Source: Mesorhizobium sp. INR15 (GTDB lineage Bacteria > Pseudomonadota > Alphaproteobacteria > Rhizobiales > Rhizobiaceae). From it: a stretch of DNA of 64,000 bases. The DNA lies in the NCBI RefSeq assembly GCF_015500075.1, contig NZ_CP045496.1, positions 4,908,001-4,972,000 of the forward strand. The letters are read 5' to 3'. The notes beneath the pieces are model-generated. The model searched no databases, was not told the origin of the DNA, and saw nothing but the letters and a program-made list of their open reading frames with translations. A program made the position numbers and the translations under genes. Shown here piece by piece: positions 51,984 to 60,188 of this stretch. Position 1 is the first letter of the stretch. Each line of letters starts with the position of its first letter.

Positions 51984-53678
51984 TTATTGAACTGGCTTGA
52001 GACGTAGCAGATGCATCAGGCGCATGCGGTTGTTGTCATGGTCTTCCGGGTTCATCACCGGATCCTTGTCGGTGACCCAGCCGGTGAAGCGCTTGCTGGA
52101 ATACTGGTACCAGGTTGGGCCGTTGAACACCGGCACGACCGGGAAACCATCGGCGATCAGCACCTGGATCTCGTTGAAGATCTTCTTGTGATCTTCGTCC
52201 GAGGTCACCTTGGAATATTGATCGAAGAGCGCATCAAGCTTGGGATCGGAATAGCGCGATGGCGCGCTGGTGATGCGCCCGCCATAATTCGTCGACAGGC
52301 TCTGATAGTAGCCACGGAACGGTGTTGCGCCATCGGCACGCGAGTTCATGACGACCTCGAAGCTGCCGTCGAGGATCTGCTTTTGCCACTGCTCATATTC
52401 CGGCGTGGCCACCGAAGCGTTGATGCCGGCAGCGCGCAGACCTTCGACCGCGATCTGAACCGCATCGATCCAATCCGTCCAGCCGTTCGGCACGATGACT
52501 GGAAAGGCGATCGGCTTTCCGGTCGGTGTGGTGCGGAAACCGTCGGCGCCCTTCTTGTAGCCGGCATCGTCAAGGATCTTGTTTGCCCTGGCGGTGTCGA
52601 ACCCCATGAATTCGTCCTTGGCGCCTTCGGCATCCTTGTTGCGCCAGGATTCGAAACGCGGCGGCAGGCCCGACGCATGCAAGTTGACAACCGGATAACC
52701 GAAGCCCGCGATATCAACCATTGCGGTGCGGTCCATCGCCAGGCTGAAGGCGTGGCGGAAGTTCAGGTCCTTGTAGGCTTCGAGGTTGCCGGGGTTCGTG
52801 CTCTTGAAATTCATCTGGAAGGCAACCGTCTCGGCCGGCGGCTGCCAGTACCCGTTGTGATCAGCATCGAGCGCGACGAAGGTTTTGTCGATCTCGGGGA
52901 TGAACGAGCCGATCCAGTCCATCTTGCCCTCTGGCAAGGTGGCCAGCATCTGGTCGTTGCCGGAAATCTGCGGCAGCCGCAGACAATCGACATGTAGCGA
53001 CGCAGCGTCCCAGTAGTTCGGGTTGCGGCACTGCTCATAGACCTGCGGCGTGAAGCGGCGCAGTTCCGTCATCGGGCCCGACCCGATCGGCTTGTCGTTC
53101 TTGAACGCGACAGGGTCGGCAACGTCCTTCCAGATATGTTCGGGTACAACCGGAAGATCGCCGATCGATTCCGGGAAATCAGAATTGACCGCCTTGAGAT
53201 TGATCTTGATCTCGGTCGGCGACGGAGCCTCGACGGAGGCGACCGTCTGGCCGACGCCGACGATGTCGAGCGCGGCGTTCTTCAGCATCAGGTCGATCGT
53301 GTATTTCACATCAGCCGACGTCAGCGGCTGGCCATCGGACCATTTCACACCGGGTCGCAATTCATAGGTGATCGATTTCAGGTCGTCGGAGAACTTGTAG
53401 CCGGTCGCCAGGCGCCAAACCGGCTTACCGCCGTCCTGCGCGTTGAAAATGACCAGCGGCTCATAGATGAAATCCATCGTGCTCTGCCGGCGGCCGGCAA
53501 GGTCGAAAGGATTGAAGTTCTGGACCCAGCTGGTCTGCTCCTCGATGTGCATGGTGAGCACGGCTTCAGCCGCCGAAGCGGCTCCGGTGCCCCAGGCCAT
53601 CAGAGCCGCCATGGCCGTCGCCGCGGCCCAGCCGGCACGCGCGGAAACAATGCGGCTTACGCTTTTGTGTTGTCCCAT
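51984..53678 (-). CDS. ABC substrate-binding protein, family 5
   Basis: A 564-residue extracellular solute-binding protein of family 5 (SBP_bac_5). Signal peptide: MGQHKSVSRIVSARAGWAAA... with a hydrophobic stretch and cleavage at ASAAEA (about residue 36). Family landmarks are YELRPGVKWSDGQPLTSADV and FRHAFSLAMDRTAMVD. In Vibrio, family-5 transporters take up chitobiose; here the operon contains a cytoplasmic GH20 hexosaminidase and a ROK regulator, so (GlcNAc)n or a related oligosaccharide is the likely ligand. ATG 53678 has GAGGG upstream. Confidence 0.9.
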   Translation of the reverse strand: MGQHKSVSRIVSARAGWAAATAMAALMAWGTGAASAAEAVLTMHIEEQTSWVQNFNPFDLAGRRQSTMDFIYEPLVIFNAQDGGKPVWRLATGYKFSDDLKSITYELRPGVKWSDGQPLTSADVKYTIDLMLKNAALDIVGVGQTVASVEAPSPTEIKINLKAVNSDFPESIGDLPVVPEHIWKDVADPVAFKNDKPIGSGPMTELRRFTPQVYEQCRNPNYWDAASLHVDCLRLPQISGNDQMLATLPEGKMDWIGSFIPEIDKTFVALDADHNGYWQPPAETVAFQMNFKSTNPGNLEAYKDLNFRHAFSLAMDRTAMVDIAGFGYPVVNLHASGLPPRFESWRNKDAEGAKDEFMGFDTARANKILDDAGYKKGADGFRTTPTGKPIAFPVIVPNGWTDWIDAVQIAVEGLRAAGINASVATPEYEQWQKQILDGSFEVVMNSRADGATPFRGYYQSLSTNYGGRITSAPSRYSDPKLDALFDQYSKVTSDEDHKKIFNEIQVLIADGFPVVPVFNGPTWYQYSSKRFTGWVTDKDPVMNPEDHDNNRMRLMHLLRLKPVQ

Positions 53679-54140
53679 TCTCACGTTCCCTCGGTTATGA
53701 TTTTTGAAGTCAATCAAATTGATTTAATAGTGCAGACTTCGACCGGTGCCGTCAATTGTCAGGATGCAATTTTTCCACATGTCGCGGACAAGAGGACGAA
53801 ATGCTTCAAATCCGATCGGAAGTCGGTTCGGCCAAATACGTCGGTGCGCTGACCATGTAGCGAGCCTCAACTACCGATCCGATCGGGTATGCGCGCGATG
53901 GCGCTGTCGTCGCTATCGGTCGCTGATCCCAGCCTGGCCATGCCAAGCGCCGCCATCCGGATATTTGAAGGGCAACTCGGGAGCGGTGGGGGAAGTCTGC
54001 TTTCTGATCCAAATTGCAAGGATGGAAAGCCAATGAGCACTGCGAAGCAGTGCACCTGAGCTCAACTCTTCAAGGAGAGGATTTTGACAAAAAACGTCGA
54101 CATTTCTCTTAGACCAAGGATCGTTGACCCTTGAGAGAAA
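53679..54140. other. Intergenic region between the family-5 operon and tRNA-Asp
   Basis: No supported coding sequence. The left end carries the operon promoter region with the 32-bp element at 53699-53730; the right end carries the terminator-like hairpin of tRNA-Asp (54088-54141). I see nothing informative in the middle (about 53760-54080). Confidence 0.5.
53699..53730 (-). promoter_or_regulatory. Shared 32-bp element, copy B
   Basis: Lies 21-52 bases upstream of the family-5 binding-protein ATG. It includes a 13-base palindrome AATCAAATTGATT (53712-53724). It is identical at 23 of 32 positions to the element at 38903-38934. It is a candidate operator for ROK1 or ROK2, probably overlapping the promoter. 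Confidence 0.45.
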
Positions 54141-54141
54141 T
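54088..54141 (-). terminator. Terminator-like hairpin downstream of tRNA-Asp
   Basis: On the minus strand, 8-bp arms (54102-54109 and 54134-54141) plus an inner AAGG/CCTT pairing follow directly after the tRNA, and a run of six T (54089-54094) comes about 8 bases later. This looks like an intrinsic terminator, though the arm overlaps the last base of the tRNA gene. Confidence 0.5.
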
Positions 54142-54217
54142 GGCGCGAGTGACGGGGCTCGAACCCGCGACCTCCGGCGTGACAGGCCGGCACTCTAACC
54201 AACTGAGCTACACCCGC
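54141..54217 (-). tRNA. tRNA-Asp (anticodon GTC)
   Basis: Cloverleaf readable on the minus strand: acceptor stem GCGGGTG paired with CACTCGC (one G-U), D-arm GCTCAGTTGGTTAGAGT, anticodon loop CTGTCAC with anticodon GTC, T-arm with GGTTCGA, then G and an encoded CCA. Length 77 with the CCA. Confidence 0.95.
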
Positions 54218-54259
54218 GCATTGACGAGCACGTGTCAGCCGTGTTCGTCGTTGGGGCGG

Positions 54260-54288
54260 TGGATAAGGGGTTCGTTACCGGGTGTCAA
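54260..54288 (-). promoter_or_regulatory. Promoter of tRNA-Asp
   Basis: On the minus strand TTGACA (54283-54288), 17-base spacer, TATCCA (54260-54265). The -35 is perfect; the start would be about 35 bases before the tRNA 5' end. Confidence 0.55.
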
Positions 54289-54433
54289 GCGCACCTGGAC
54301 AGCATAACAGCAAACTAGAGAAGGTTTTTTGACAGGCACCATTTTGTCGCGGATCACGGCTGCGGACTACGCCGGCAAACGCTCATTTGGCCTTGCGAAG
54401 CCTCTCCTAACTGCTTAAAGGTCCGGCCGGAGC

Positions 54434-54509
<76 letters not shown>

Positions 54510-54529
54510 CTTCAGTTGCCGCTGCGGCA

Positions 54530-55459
54530 TTAGCCCTTGGCGAGCAGCGCCTCAACTTCCTGCAATGTCGGCATGGATGGCGCAGTGCCAGCCCGCGTCA
54601 CGGAAATGCCGGCGACCGCGCTGGCAAAGCGTACCGCTTGCAGGGGCTCGACACCCCGCGACAACGCCGCTGCGAAACCACCATTGAAGGCGTCGCCCGC
54701 CCCCGTGGTCTCGACCACCGGGCCGGCACTGACGGCTGGGACATGTTCCGAACGCGTCGCGTCGTGCAGCAATGCGCCCTTCTCGCCAAGCGTGATGATG
54801 ACCGCTCCGACGCCCATTTTGAGCAGCTTCGCGGCGGCTCGCCGGGCATCGTCCACCGTAACGACCTTTATTCCGGTCAATTCAGCCGCTTCGGTCTCAT
54901 TGGGCGTGAGATAGTCACAGAGCGCGTAGATGCCATCGGGCAGCTTTGCCGCCGGCGCCGGATTGAGGATCGTCGTGACCCCTGCCCCGCACGCGATCTC
55001 CAGCGCCTTTATCGCGGCGTCTATCGGCTGTTCGAGTTGAGTGACGAAAACACCGGCTGTGCGAATCAAGGCTGCATTGGCCTCGATGTCATCAGGCGAG
55101 ATCAGCATCGCCGCACCGGGGCTCACGATGATGGCGTTGTTGCCGGTCGCCTCCTCGACGAAGATATAGGCGGCACCCGTATAACTCTCAGGCGTATCGA
55201 TCACGGCATTCCTGACGCCGGCTTGCGCCCAGGTCTGCCTGGCCATCTCGGCGAAGGGATCGACGCCGAGACGCGTCAGGAAGGTGACGTCGGCGCCGAG
55301 CTTGCCGGCGGCAACGGCCTGATTGGAGCCCTTGCCGCCAGGTCCGAGCGTGAAGGATGTCCCTAGGACCGTCTCACCCATGCGCGGCTGCCGCTGCGCC
55401 CGGTAAGCGGTGTCGGCGACGAACACACCGAGGACGACGATTGGCTTGCCGGAGACCAT
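54530..55459 (-). CDS. rbsK: Ribokinase (PfkB family)
   Basis: A 309-residue sugar kinase. Motifs: GPGGKGSNQAVAAGKLGADV (PfkB signature 1, about residues 38-57), TLGEKGALL and the catalytic VETTGAGDAFNGGFAAALSRG (signature 2, Asp about 249). It begins MVSGKPIVVLGVFVAD. It most likely phosphorylates ribose or another pentose/deoxysugar. It lies 5 bases downstream of the RbsD/FucU gene, so mutarotation and phosphorylation are coupled. Substrate uncertain because ribokinase-like proteins vary. Confidence 0.88.
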   Translation of the reverse strand: MVSGKPIVVLGVFVADTAYRAQRQPRMGETVLGTSFTLGPGGKGSNQAVAAGKLGADVTFLTRLGVDPFAEMARQTWAQAGVRNAVIDTPESYTGAAYIFVEEATGNNAIIVSPGAAMLISPDDIEANAALIRTAGVFVTQLEQPIDAAIKALEIACGAGVTTILNPAPAAKLPDGIYALCDYLTPNETEAAELTGIKVVTVDDARRAAAKLLKMGVGAVIITLGEKGALLHDATRSEHVPAVSAGPVVETTGAGDAFNGGFAAALSRGVEPLQAVRFASAVAGISVTRAGTAPSMPTLQEVEALLAKG

Positions 55460-55463
55460 GCCG

Positions 55464-55919
55464 CTACTCCGCATCCGGCGGCACGACGCCCTTGCGGAAG
55501 GCGAAACAGCCGTAGAAGCGGCGCTCACCGGTCTGGATGACGCAATAGGCCTGCTTGGCGCGCTCGTAGAAAGCGTAGCGCTCGACCGGCATCATCGGCC
55601 AGGATTTTCCTTCGGCCTTGTCGATCGCCTTCTGTACCTCCTGCTGGACAGGTGGAATCTCGTTCGGCTTGTCGACGATTTCCATCCGTGCGGCGGAATC
55701 ATCGACGAAAGTGTCAAGCGGGTAGAGCGACAGCACGGCGGTAACAGCCTCGGCCGCGGTGACATTGTCGATCCTCAGCAGCTTGCCGAGACGGGTCTGG
55801 CGCGCGATCGAATCCGAAGGAAAATTTGTGTCGGCGATGATCAGGTCATCGCCATGCCCCATCGCCCGCAACGCATGAAGCACGTCGGCGTTGAGCAGCG
55901 GGCTGATATTCTTGAGCAT
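55464..55919 (-). CDS. RbsD/FucU-family sugar mutarotase
   Basis: A 151-residue protein of the RbsD/FucU family, which converts between pyranose, furanose or anomeric forms of ribose or fucose. Typical motifs are ISPLLNADVLHALRAMGHGDDLIIADTNFPSD (start; catalytic His and Asp region, quoted partially as landmark), AMGHGD and, near the end, ERYAFYERAKQAYCVIQTGERRFYGCF. The latter C-terminal YG motif fits FucU more than RbsD. The start at 55919 follows family length; the open frame to 55973 is upstream extension. Cytoplasmic decamer expected. Confidence 0.87.
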   Translation of the reverse strand: MLKNISPLLNADVLHALRAMGHGDDLIIADTNFPSDSIARQTRLGKLLRIDNVTAAEAVTAVLSLYPLDTFVDDSAARMEIVDKPNEIPPVQQEVQKAIDKAEGKSWPMMPVERYAFYERAKQAYCVIQTGERRFYGCFAFRKGVVPPDAE

Positions 55920-55947
55920 GATGGTCCTCGTGCAAGGGGATTTGATA

Positions 55948-57006
55948 TCAGAGACGCTTGCCGGTCTCCGCATCGAAAAGATGAACCTGATCCAGCCTTG
56001 GCTTCAGGTGGAGCGTATCGCCTGGCTTGAAATCGTGACGCTCGCGAAACAGCGCCACCATCTCGCCGTCGCCGAAGCGCAGGAATACCAGGGTTTCGGA
56101 GCCGGTCGGCTCGACCACCGAGATGCGCGCGGGCACGCCATCGGGATGGATTTCAAGATGCTCGGGCCGCACGCCATAGACGACATCGCGCCCGTCCTCT
56201 GCCCCGCTGGTCGCTGCGATGGGAAACAACGTTCCGGCAATCTCGACGCCCGGCTTTTCGCCCTTGCGCACGACACCCTTGAGCAGGTTCATCGACGGTG
56301 AGCCGATAAAGCCGGCAACGAAGAGGTTGGCTGGCTTGTCGAAGAGTTCCAGCGGGGCTCCCACCTGTTCGATGCGGCCATCCCGCATGACGACGATCTT
56401 GTCGGCCATCGTCATGGCTTCGATCTGATCATGGGTGACATATATCGTGGTGGTCTTCAGGCGCTGATGCAGTTCCTTGATCTCGGTGCGCATCTGCACG
56501 CGCAGCTTGGCATCCAGATTGGACAGCGGCTCGTCGAACAGGAATACCTGCGGGTTGCGCACGATGGCACGGCCCATGGCGACACGCTGGCGCTGGCCGC
56601 CCGAAAGCTGCCGGGGGTAGCGCTTGAGATACGGCGCGAGGTCGAGAATCTCGGCTGCCCGCCTGACGCGTTCGCTAACCTCGGCCGGATCGGTTTTCCG
56701 CAGCTTGAGCGCAAAGGCCATGTTCTGCTCCACCGTCTTGTGCGGGTAGAGCGCGTAGTTCTGGAACACCATGGCGATGTCCCGCTTGGCGGGCGGCAAA
56801 TGATTGACGACGCGATCGCCGATGGCGATGGTGCCGCCGGAAACAGTCTCGAGCCCGGCCACCATCCGCAACAGCGTGGACTTGCCGCAACCTGACGGGC
56901 CGACCAGCACCACGAACTGTCCGTCGGCGATGTCGACGCTGACATCGTGCAGGACCTTTACGGGTCCAAACGCCTTGGCCACATTGCGAATTGCGACTTG
57001 AGCCAT
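55948..57006 (-). CDS. ugpC: Carbohydrate ABC ATPase (UgpC/MsmK type)
   Basis: A 352-residue CUT1-type sugar importer ATPase. Walker A GPSGCGKST (about residues 36-44), Q-loop, signature QLSGGQRQRVAMG, Walker B VFLFDEPLSNLDA and H-loop YVTHDQIEA are present, followed by the C-terminal TOBE regulatory domain (about 280-352). It is divergent from the binding-protein and permease genes and heads a unit with the FucU and ribokinase genes. It probably energises the permeases at 59056-61106. Symbol by family, ligand not implied. Confidence 0.9.
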   Translation of the reverse strand: MAQVAIRNVAKAFGPVKVLHDVSVDIADGQFVVLVGPSGCGKSTLLRMVAGLETVSGGTIAIGDRVVNHLPPAKRDIAMVFQNYALYPHKTVEQNMAFALKLRKTDPAEVSERVRRAAEILDLAPYLKRYPRQLSGGQRQRVAMGRAIVRNPQVFLFDEPLSNLDAKLRVQMRTEIKELHQRLKTTTIYVTHDQIEAMTMADKIVVMRDGRIEQVGAPLELFDKPANLFVAGFIGSPSMNLLKGVVRKGEKPGVEIAGTLFPIAATSGAEDGRDVVYGVRPEHLEIHPDGVPARISVVEPTGSETLVFLRFGDGEMVALFRERHDFKPGDTLHLKPRLDQVHLFDAETGKRL

Positions 57007-57300
57007 ATCCTCCCCTTCCGGCTGCCTGCCGGTATCTCAGGCGCAGAAGCTAACCAACGCGACCTGCCAGAGCAAGACAGACTCTTATAGATAAAAACCC
57101 GTTTTCGTTGACACGGCAGCTGGTTGTGAGAATAGTGGTGGGGCTGGTCCTAATGCCGGAGCCAATCCGCAACCGGAACTTTAAATCGAGCAGGTGGGGT
57201 CCTGCATAATTTCGTTCACGAGCCGAGAGAACCGCTGGCGTTCCAGCGTCCGACAGGTTGGCCACATCCATTCACACTGATGTTCTGGGAGGAATAGTCG
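57007..57300. promoter_or_regulatory. Divergent control region of the CUT1 system
   Basis: A 294-base region between ugpC and the binding-protein gene. On the plus strand TTGACA (57108-57113) with a 17-base spacer and AATAGT (57131-57136) is a possible promoter, about 165 bases from the ATG. A GGGAGGA ribosome-binding site (57287-57293) precedes the binding-protein ATG. No operator palindrome stands out. Confidence 0.5.
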
Positions 57301-58965
57301 ATGAGAGTAGATCTTTACGAGAAACTGGTTCGTGCGGGCGCTACCAGGCGCGACATACTGAAAGGGGCGGCCAGCATGGCCGCGATGGCAGCGGCATCCG
57401 GCGCGGGACTCGGCGCCTTGACGCGTCCTGCCTCGGCCGCAAGCGAACTTCGCGCGAAAATCCTGCAGATTCCGGGCGTTGGCAAGGGCCAGCCGACCGA
57501 TGCTGATTTCCAGAAGGTGGGTGAGCTCTGCCTCGATGCGACCAAGGCAAGTGTCAAGGAAGGCGAGTTCGCCGGTGTCGAGCTCAAATTCATGGGCCTC
57601 AACAACCAGAACCTGCACAATGTGCTGTTCCGCGGCTTCCTGAAGCCTTGGGAAGCCTATACCGGCGCCAAGATCAGCTGGATCGATCTGGCGCAGGCTG
57701 ACTACAACGCCCGCTTGCAGCAGTCGATTGCCACCGGCACCGTGGACTTCGACATTGCCGAGATGGGCGCGCCTTTCGAAGGCGACGTGTGCGGCAAGGG
57801 CCTGACTTCCGAAATGCCCGACTGGGTCAAGAAGCAGATAGATATCGAGGATCTGGTCAACTACCTGAAGCCGCCGGTCGGCACCTGGGACGGCAAGCAG
57901 TATCGCGTGACCATCGACGGCGACACGCACAATTTCAACTACCGCGCCGACGTGTTCGCCGATGCCGATCTCGCCAAGCAGTGGAAGGACGGCGGCGGTG
58001 CCGGCGAATGGGGCGTGCCGAAGACCTGGCAGCAGGTGCAGGCCGTGACCAAGTTCCTCAAGGGCAAGAAATTCAAGGGCCAGGATGTCTATGGCTATCT
58101 CGATGCACCCAAGCCTTGGGGCGGTTTTGGCTTCTACTTCCTTGGCAGCCGCGCCAGCGCCTACGCCAAGCATCCCGACGACAAGGCGTGGCTGTTCGAC
58201 GCCGACACGATGAAGCCACGCATCAACAATCCGGCCTGGGTGCGCGCCATACAGGACGTGATCGACGCCCTGCCTTCCGAGCCAGCCGACCAGATCAACG
58301 CCGACCCGAACACCACCGGTTTCCAGCAATTCCTGGCCGGAACCGGTTCGATGATCCCCTGGTGGGGCGACATCGGCTCGAACGTCAAAACCAACGATTC
58401 CTCGGTGGTTGGCGACCTTTGCGGCTTCGATATCCTGCCGGGCTCGGATGACGTCTACAACTCCAAGACCGGCAAATGGGACAAGCTGCCGGGCGGCCCC
58501 AATTACGCGCCCAACCTCGCTTATCTCGGCTGGGGCGTCTATGTCATGGCCCGCGTCGACAGCGATCCGAAGAAGCAGAAGGCCGCCTGGAGCGCGGCGG
58601 CGCATCTCGGCGGCAAGGATCTGGCGATCTGGACGGCGATGTATCCGTCTGGCTTCCAGTGCTACCGCAACAGCCAGCACGACATCGAGGAATGGGTAGC
58701 CGCCGGCTACGACAAGGCGTTCATCACGAACTACCTTGATTCCCAGTTCAACTCTTACAACCATCCGAACGGGGCGATCGAGCCGCGCATCCCCGGCATC
58801 TTCCAGTACTACAGCGCTGCCGAGGACATCCTGGCCAACACCTTCGCCGGCAAGATGAAGGCGCAGGAAGGCGCTGACGCCATTGCCGCGGCCTGGGAAA
58901 AGCTGACCGACCAGATCGGCCGCGAAAAGCAAGTCAAGCTCTACAAGGCCTCACTCGGCGTGTAG
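57301..58965 (+). CDS. ABC substrate-binding protein, family 1, Tat-exported
   Basis: A 554-residue extracellular sugar-binding protein of the CUT1 class. The N-terminus has a Tat signal: TRRDILKGAASMAAMAAASG (twin arginine at about residues 16-17), cleavage after ASA near residue 49. Mature landmarks: ELCLDATKASVKEGEFAGVE, DFDIAEMGAPFEGDVCGKG and the repeated aromatic-rich stretches PKPWGGFGFYF and YPSGFQCYRN. It is longer than usual (about 400-450), as in a subgroup of rhizobial sugar-binding proteins. The neighbouring FucU, kinase and aldo-keto reductase suggest a 6-deoxyhexose or pentose ligand. Confidence 0.9.
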   Translation: MRVDLYEKLVRAGATRRDILKGAASMAAMAAASGAGLGALTRPASAASELRAKILQIPGVGKGQPTDADFQKVGELCLDATKASVKEGEFAGVELKFMGLNNQNLHNVLFRGFLKPWEAYTGAKISWIDLAQADYNARLQQSIATGTVDFDIAEMGAPFEGDVCGKGLTSEMPDWVKKQIDIEDLVNYLKPPVGTWDGKQYRVTIDGDTHNFNYRADVFADADLAKQWKDGGGAGEWGVPKTWQQVQAVTKFLKGKKFKGQDVYGYLDAPKPWGGFGFYFLGSRASAYAKHPDDKAWLFDADTMKPRINNPAWVRAIQDVIDALPSEPADQINADPNTTGFQQFLAGTGSMIPWWGDIGSNVKTNDSSVVGDLCGFDILPGSDDVYNSKTGKWDKLPGGPNYAPNLAYLGWGVYVMARVDSDPKKQKAAWSAAAHLGGKDLAIWTAMYPSGFQCYRNSQHDIEEWVAAGYDKAFITNYLDSQFNSYNHPNGAIEPRIPGIFQYYSAAEDILANTFAGKMKAQEGADAIAAAWEKLTDQIGREKQVKLYKASLGV

Positions 58966-58981
58966 GCTGCGCTATGAACCC

Positions 58982-59007
58982 GTGGTCCGGCGGCAACGCC
59001 GGACCAC
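58982..59007 (+). repeat. Intercistronic hairpin after the binding-protein gene
   Basis: A perfect 11-bp inverted repeat (58982-58992 and 58997-59007) with a GCAA tetraloop, 16 bases after the binding-protein stop and about 48 bases before the permease start. No T-run. Likely a stabiliser or attenuator that lets binding-protein mRNA outlast the permease part. Confidence 0.7.
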
Positions 59008-59055
59008 AGCCTCCAGCTCCGGCTCCAAGTAGGGCCTTCCAAACGGGCGAGATTT

Positions 59056-60177
59056 GTGGCTGACCAGACTTCGACCGCAAACCAGTGGCCGGCAGATGCC
59101 GCCCCCTATGATCTGATCTCTCCCGGCCGCAAACGGCTTGGCTGGGCGCTGATGGCCGCCGCGACGCTCGGCCTGCTGGCGACGATCGTACTTGAGATAC
59201 TGTACAAGACCGATACCGACACGATCGGCTTCGAAACCTGGCGCCCGGTTGTCTATGCCTATGTGCTGTGGGGCGTGGCGCTCGGCATCGGCCAGGTGCT
59301 GACGCGCGGCGAGGACGGCCAGCGTGCGCTGTTCCTGCTGCCGGCGCTGCTGTTCACCATCGCCATGGTGATCTTCCCGACGCTGTTCGGCCTCTACATT
59401 GCGCTGACCGACTGGAACCTGAGTTCGTTCTCGGGCCGCAAATTCAACGGGCTCGACAATTTCTGGCAGATGCTGAACGACCCCTACTACCGCAATGCGC
59501 TGTTCAACATGGTGCTATACGTGCTGGCGGTGCTGGTCGAATATGTCATCGCCTTCGGGCTGGCGCTGCTGCTCAACGCGCAGATCCGAGCGCGCAAGTT
59601 CTTCCGCGTCGTCTTCCTGATGCCGTTGATGCTGTCGCCGGTCGCCGTGTCGTGGATGATCGGCAAATCGCTCATGGAGTACCGGTTCGGGCCGGCGGCA
59701 ACGCTGGCGCGCCATCTCGGCTGGGAGAATCCGGCTTTCTTCTCGGATCCGATCACCGCGCGGATCTCGGTCATGATACTGGATGCCTGGACCTTCATTC
59801 CGTTCATGATGATCATGCTGCTGGCCGGCCTGCAGGCCATGTCGCGCGAGGTTCTGGAGGCCGCACGGGTCGACGGCGCCAATGCCTGGCAGACCTTCTG
59901 GCAGGTCACCTTTCCGCTGATGCTGCCGGTGTCGGTGACGGCGGTGATCCTGCGCATCATCTTCAAGCTGAAACTTGCCGATATCATCATCACGGTGACG
60001 TCAGGCGGCCCCGGCGGCGCCACCGATTCCGTGTCGAGCTTCATCTACCGCGAATACCGCGACCGCTCGAATGTCGGCTACGGCACCATGCTGGCGATGG
60101 CCTATCTCGTCATCATCGTCGTCTTCGTGACCTGGCTGCTGAAATTCGCCAACCGCTTCGTGCGCAACGTCAACTGA
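59056..60177 (+). CDS. Sugar ABC permease (MalF type)
   Basis: A 373-residue CUT1 permease. About eight hydrophobic helices, with the EAA loop EVLEAARVDGANAWQTFWQVTFP (about residues 270-292) and the MalF-like FVLEYRDR-type FIYREYRDRSNVGYG end region. The long first periplasmic loop is typical. The GTG start at 59056 is used (MADQTSTANQWP); there is no ATG in a better place. Confidence 0.9.
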   Translation: MADQTSTANQWPADAAPYDLISPGRKRLGWALMAAATLGLLATIVLEILYKTDTDTIGFETWRPVVYAYVLWGVALGIGQVLTRGEDGQRALFLLPALLFTIAMVIFPTLFGLYIALTDWNLSSFSGRKFNGLDNFWQMLNDPYYRNALFNMVLYVLAVLVEYVIAFGLALLLNAQIRARKFFRVVFLMPLMLSPVAVSWMIGKSLMEYRFGPAATLARHLGWENPAFFSDPITARISVMILDAWTFIPFMMIMLLAGLQAMSREVLEAARVDGANAWQTFWQVTFPLMLPVSVTAVILRIIFKLKLADIIITVTSGGPGGATDSVSSFIYREYRDRSNVGYGTMLAMAYLVIIVVFVTWLLKFANRFVRNVN

Positions 60178-60188
60178 GTGGCCGGATC

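Noticed and set aside
54521..54533. A short palindrome (TGCCGC-T-GCGGCA) after tRNA-Val as a terminator
   Set aside because: The stem is only 4-6 bp with almost no loop and no T-run, so it is not convincing.
57181..58932. A 583-residue open frame on the minus strand opposite the CUT1 binding protein
   Set aside because: The plus-strand product has a Tat signal and family-1 solute-binding features; the antisense frame has none.
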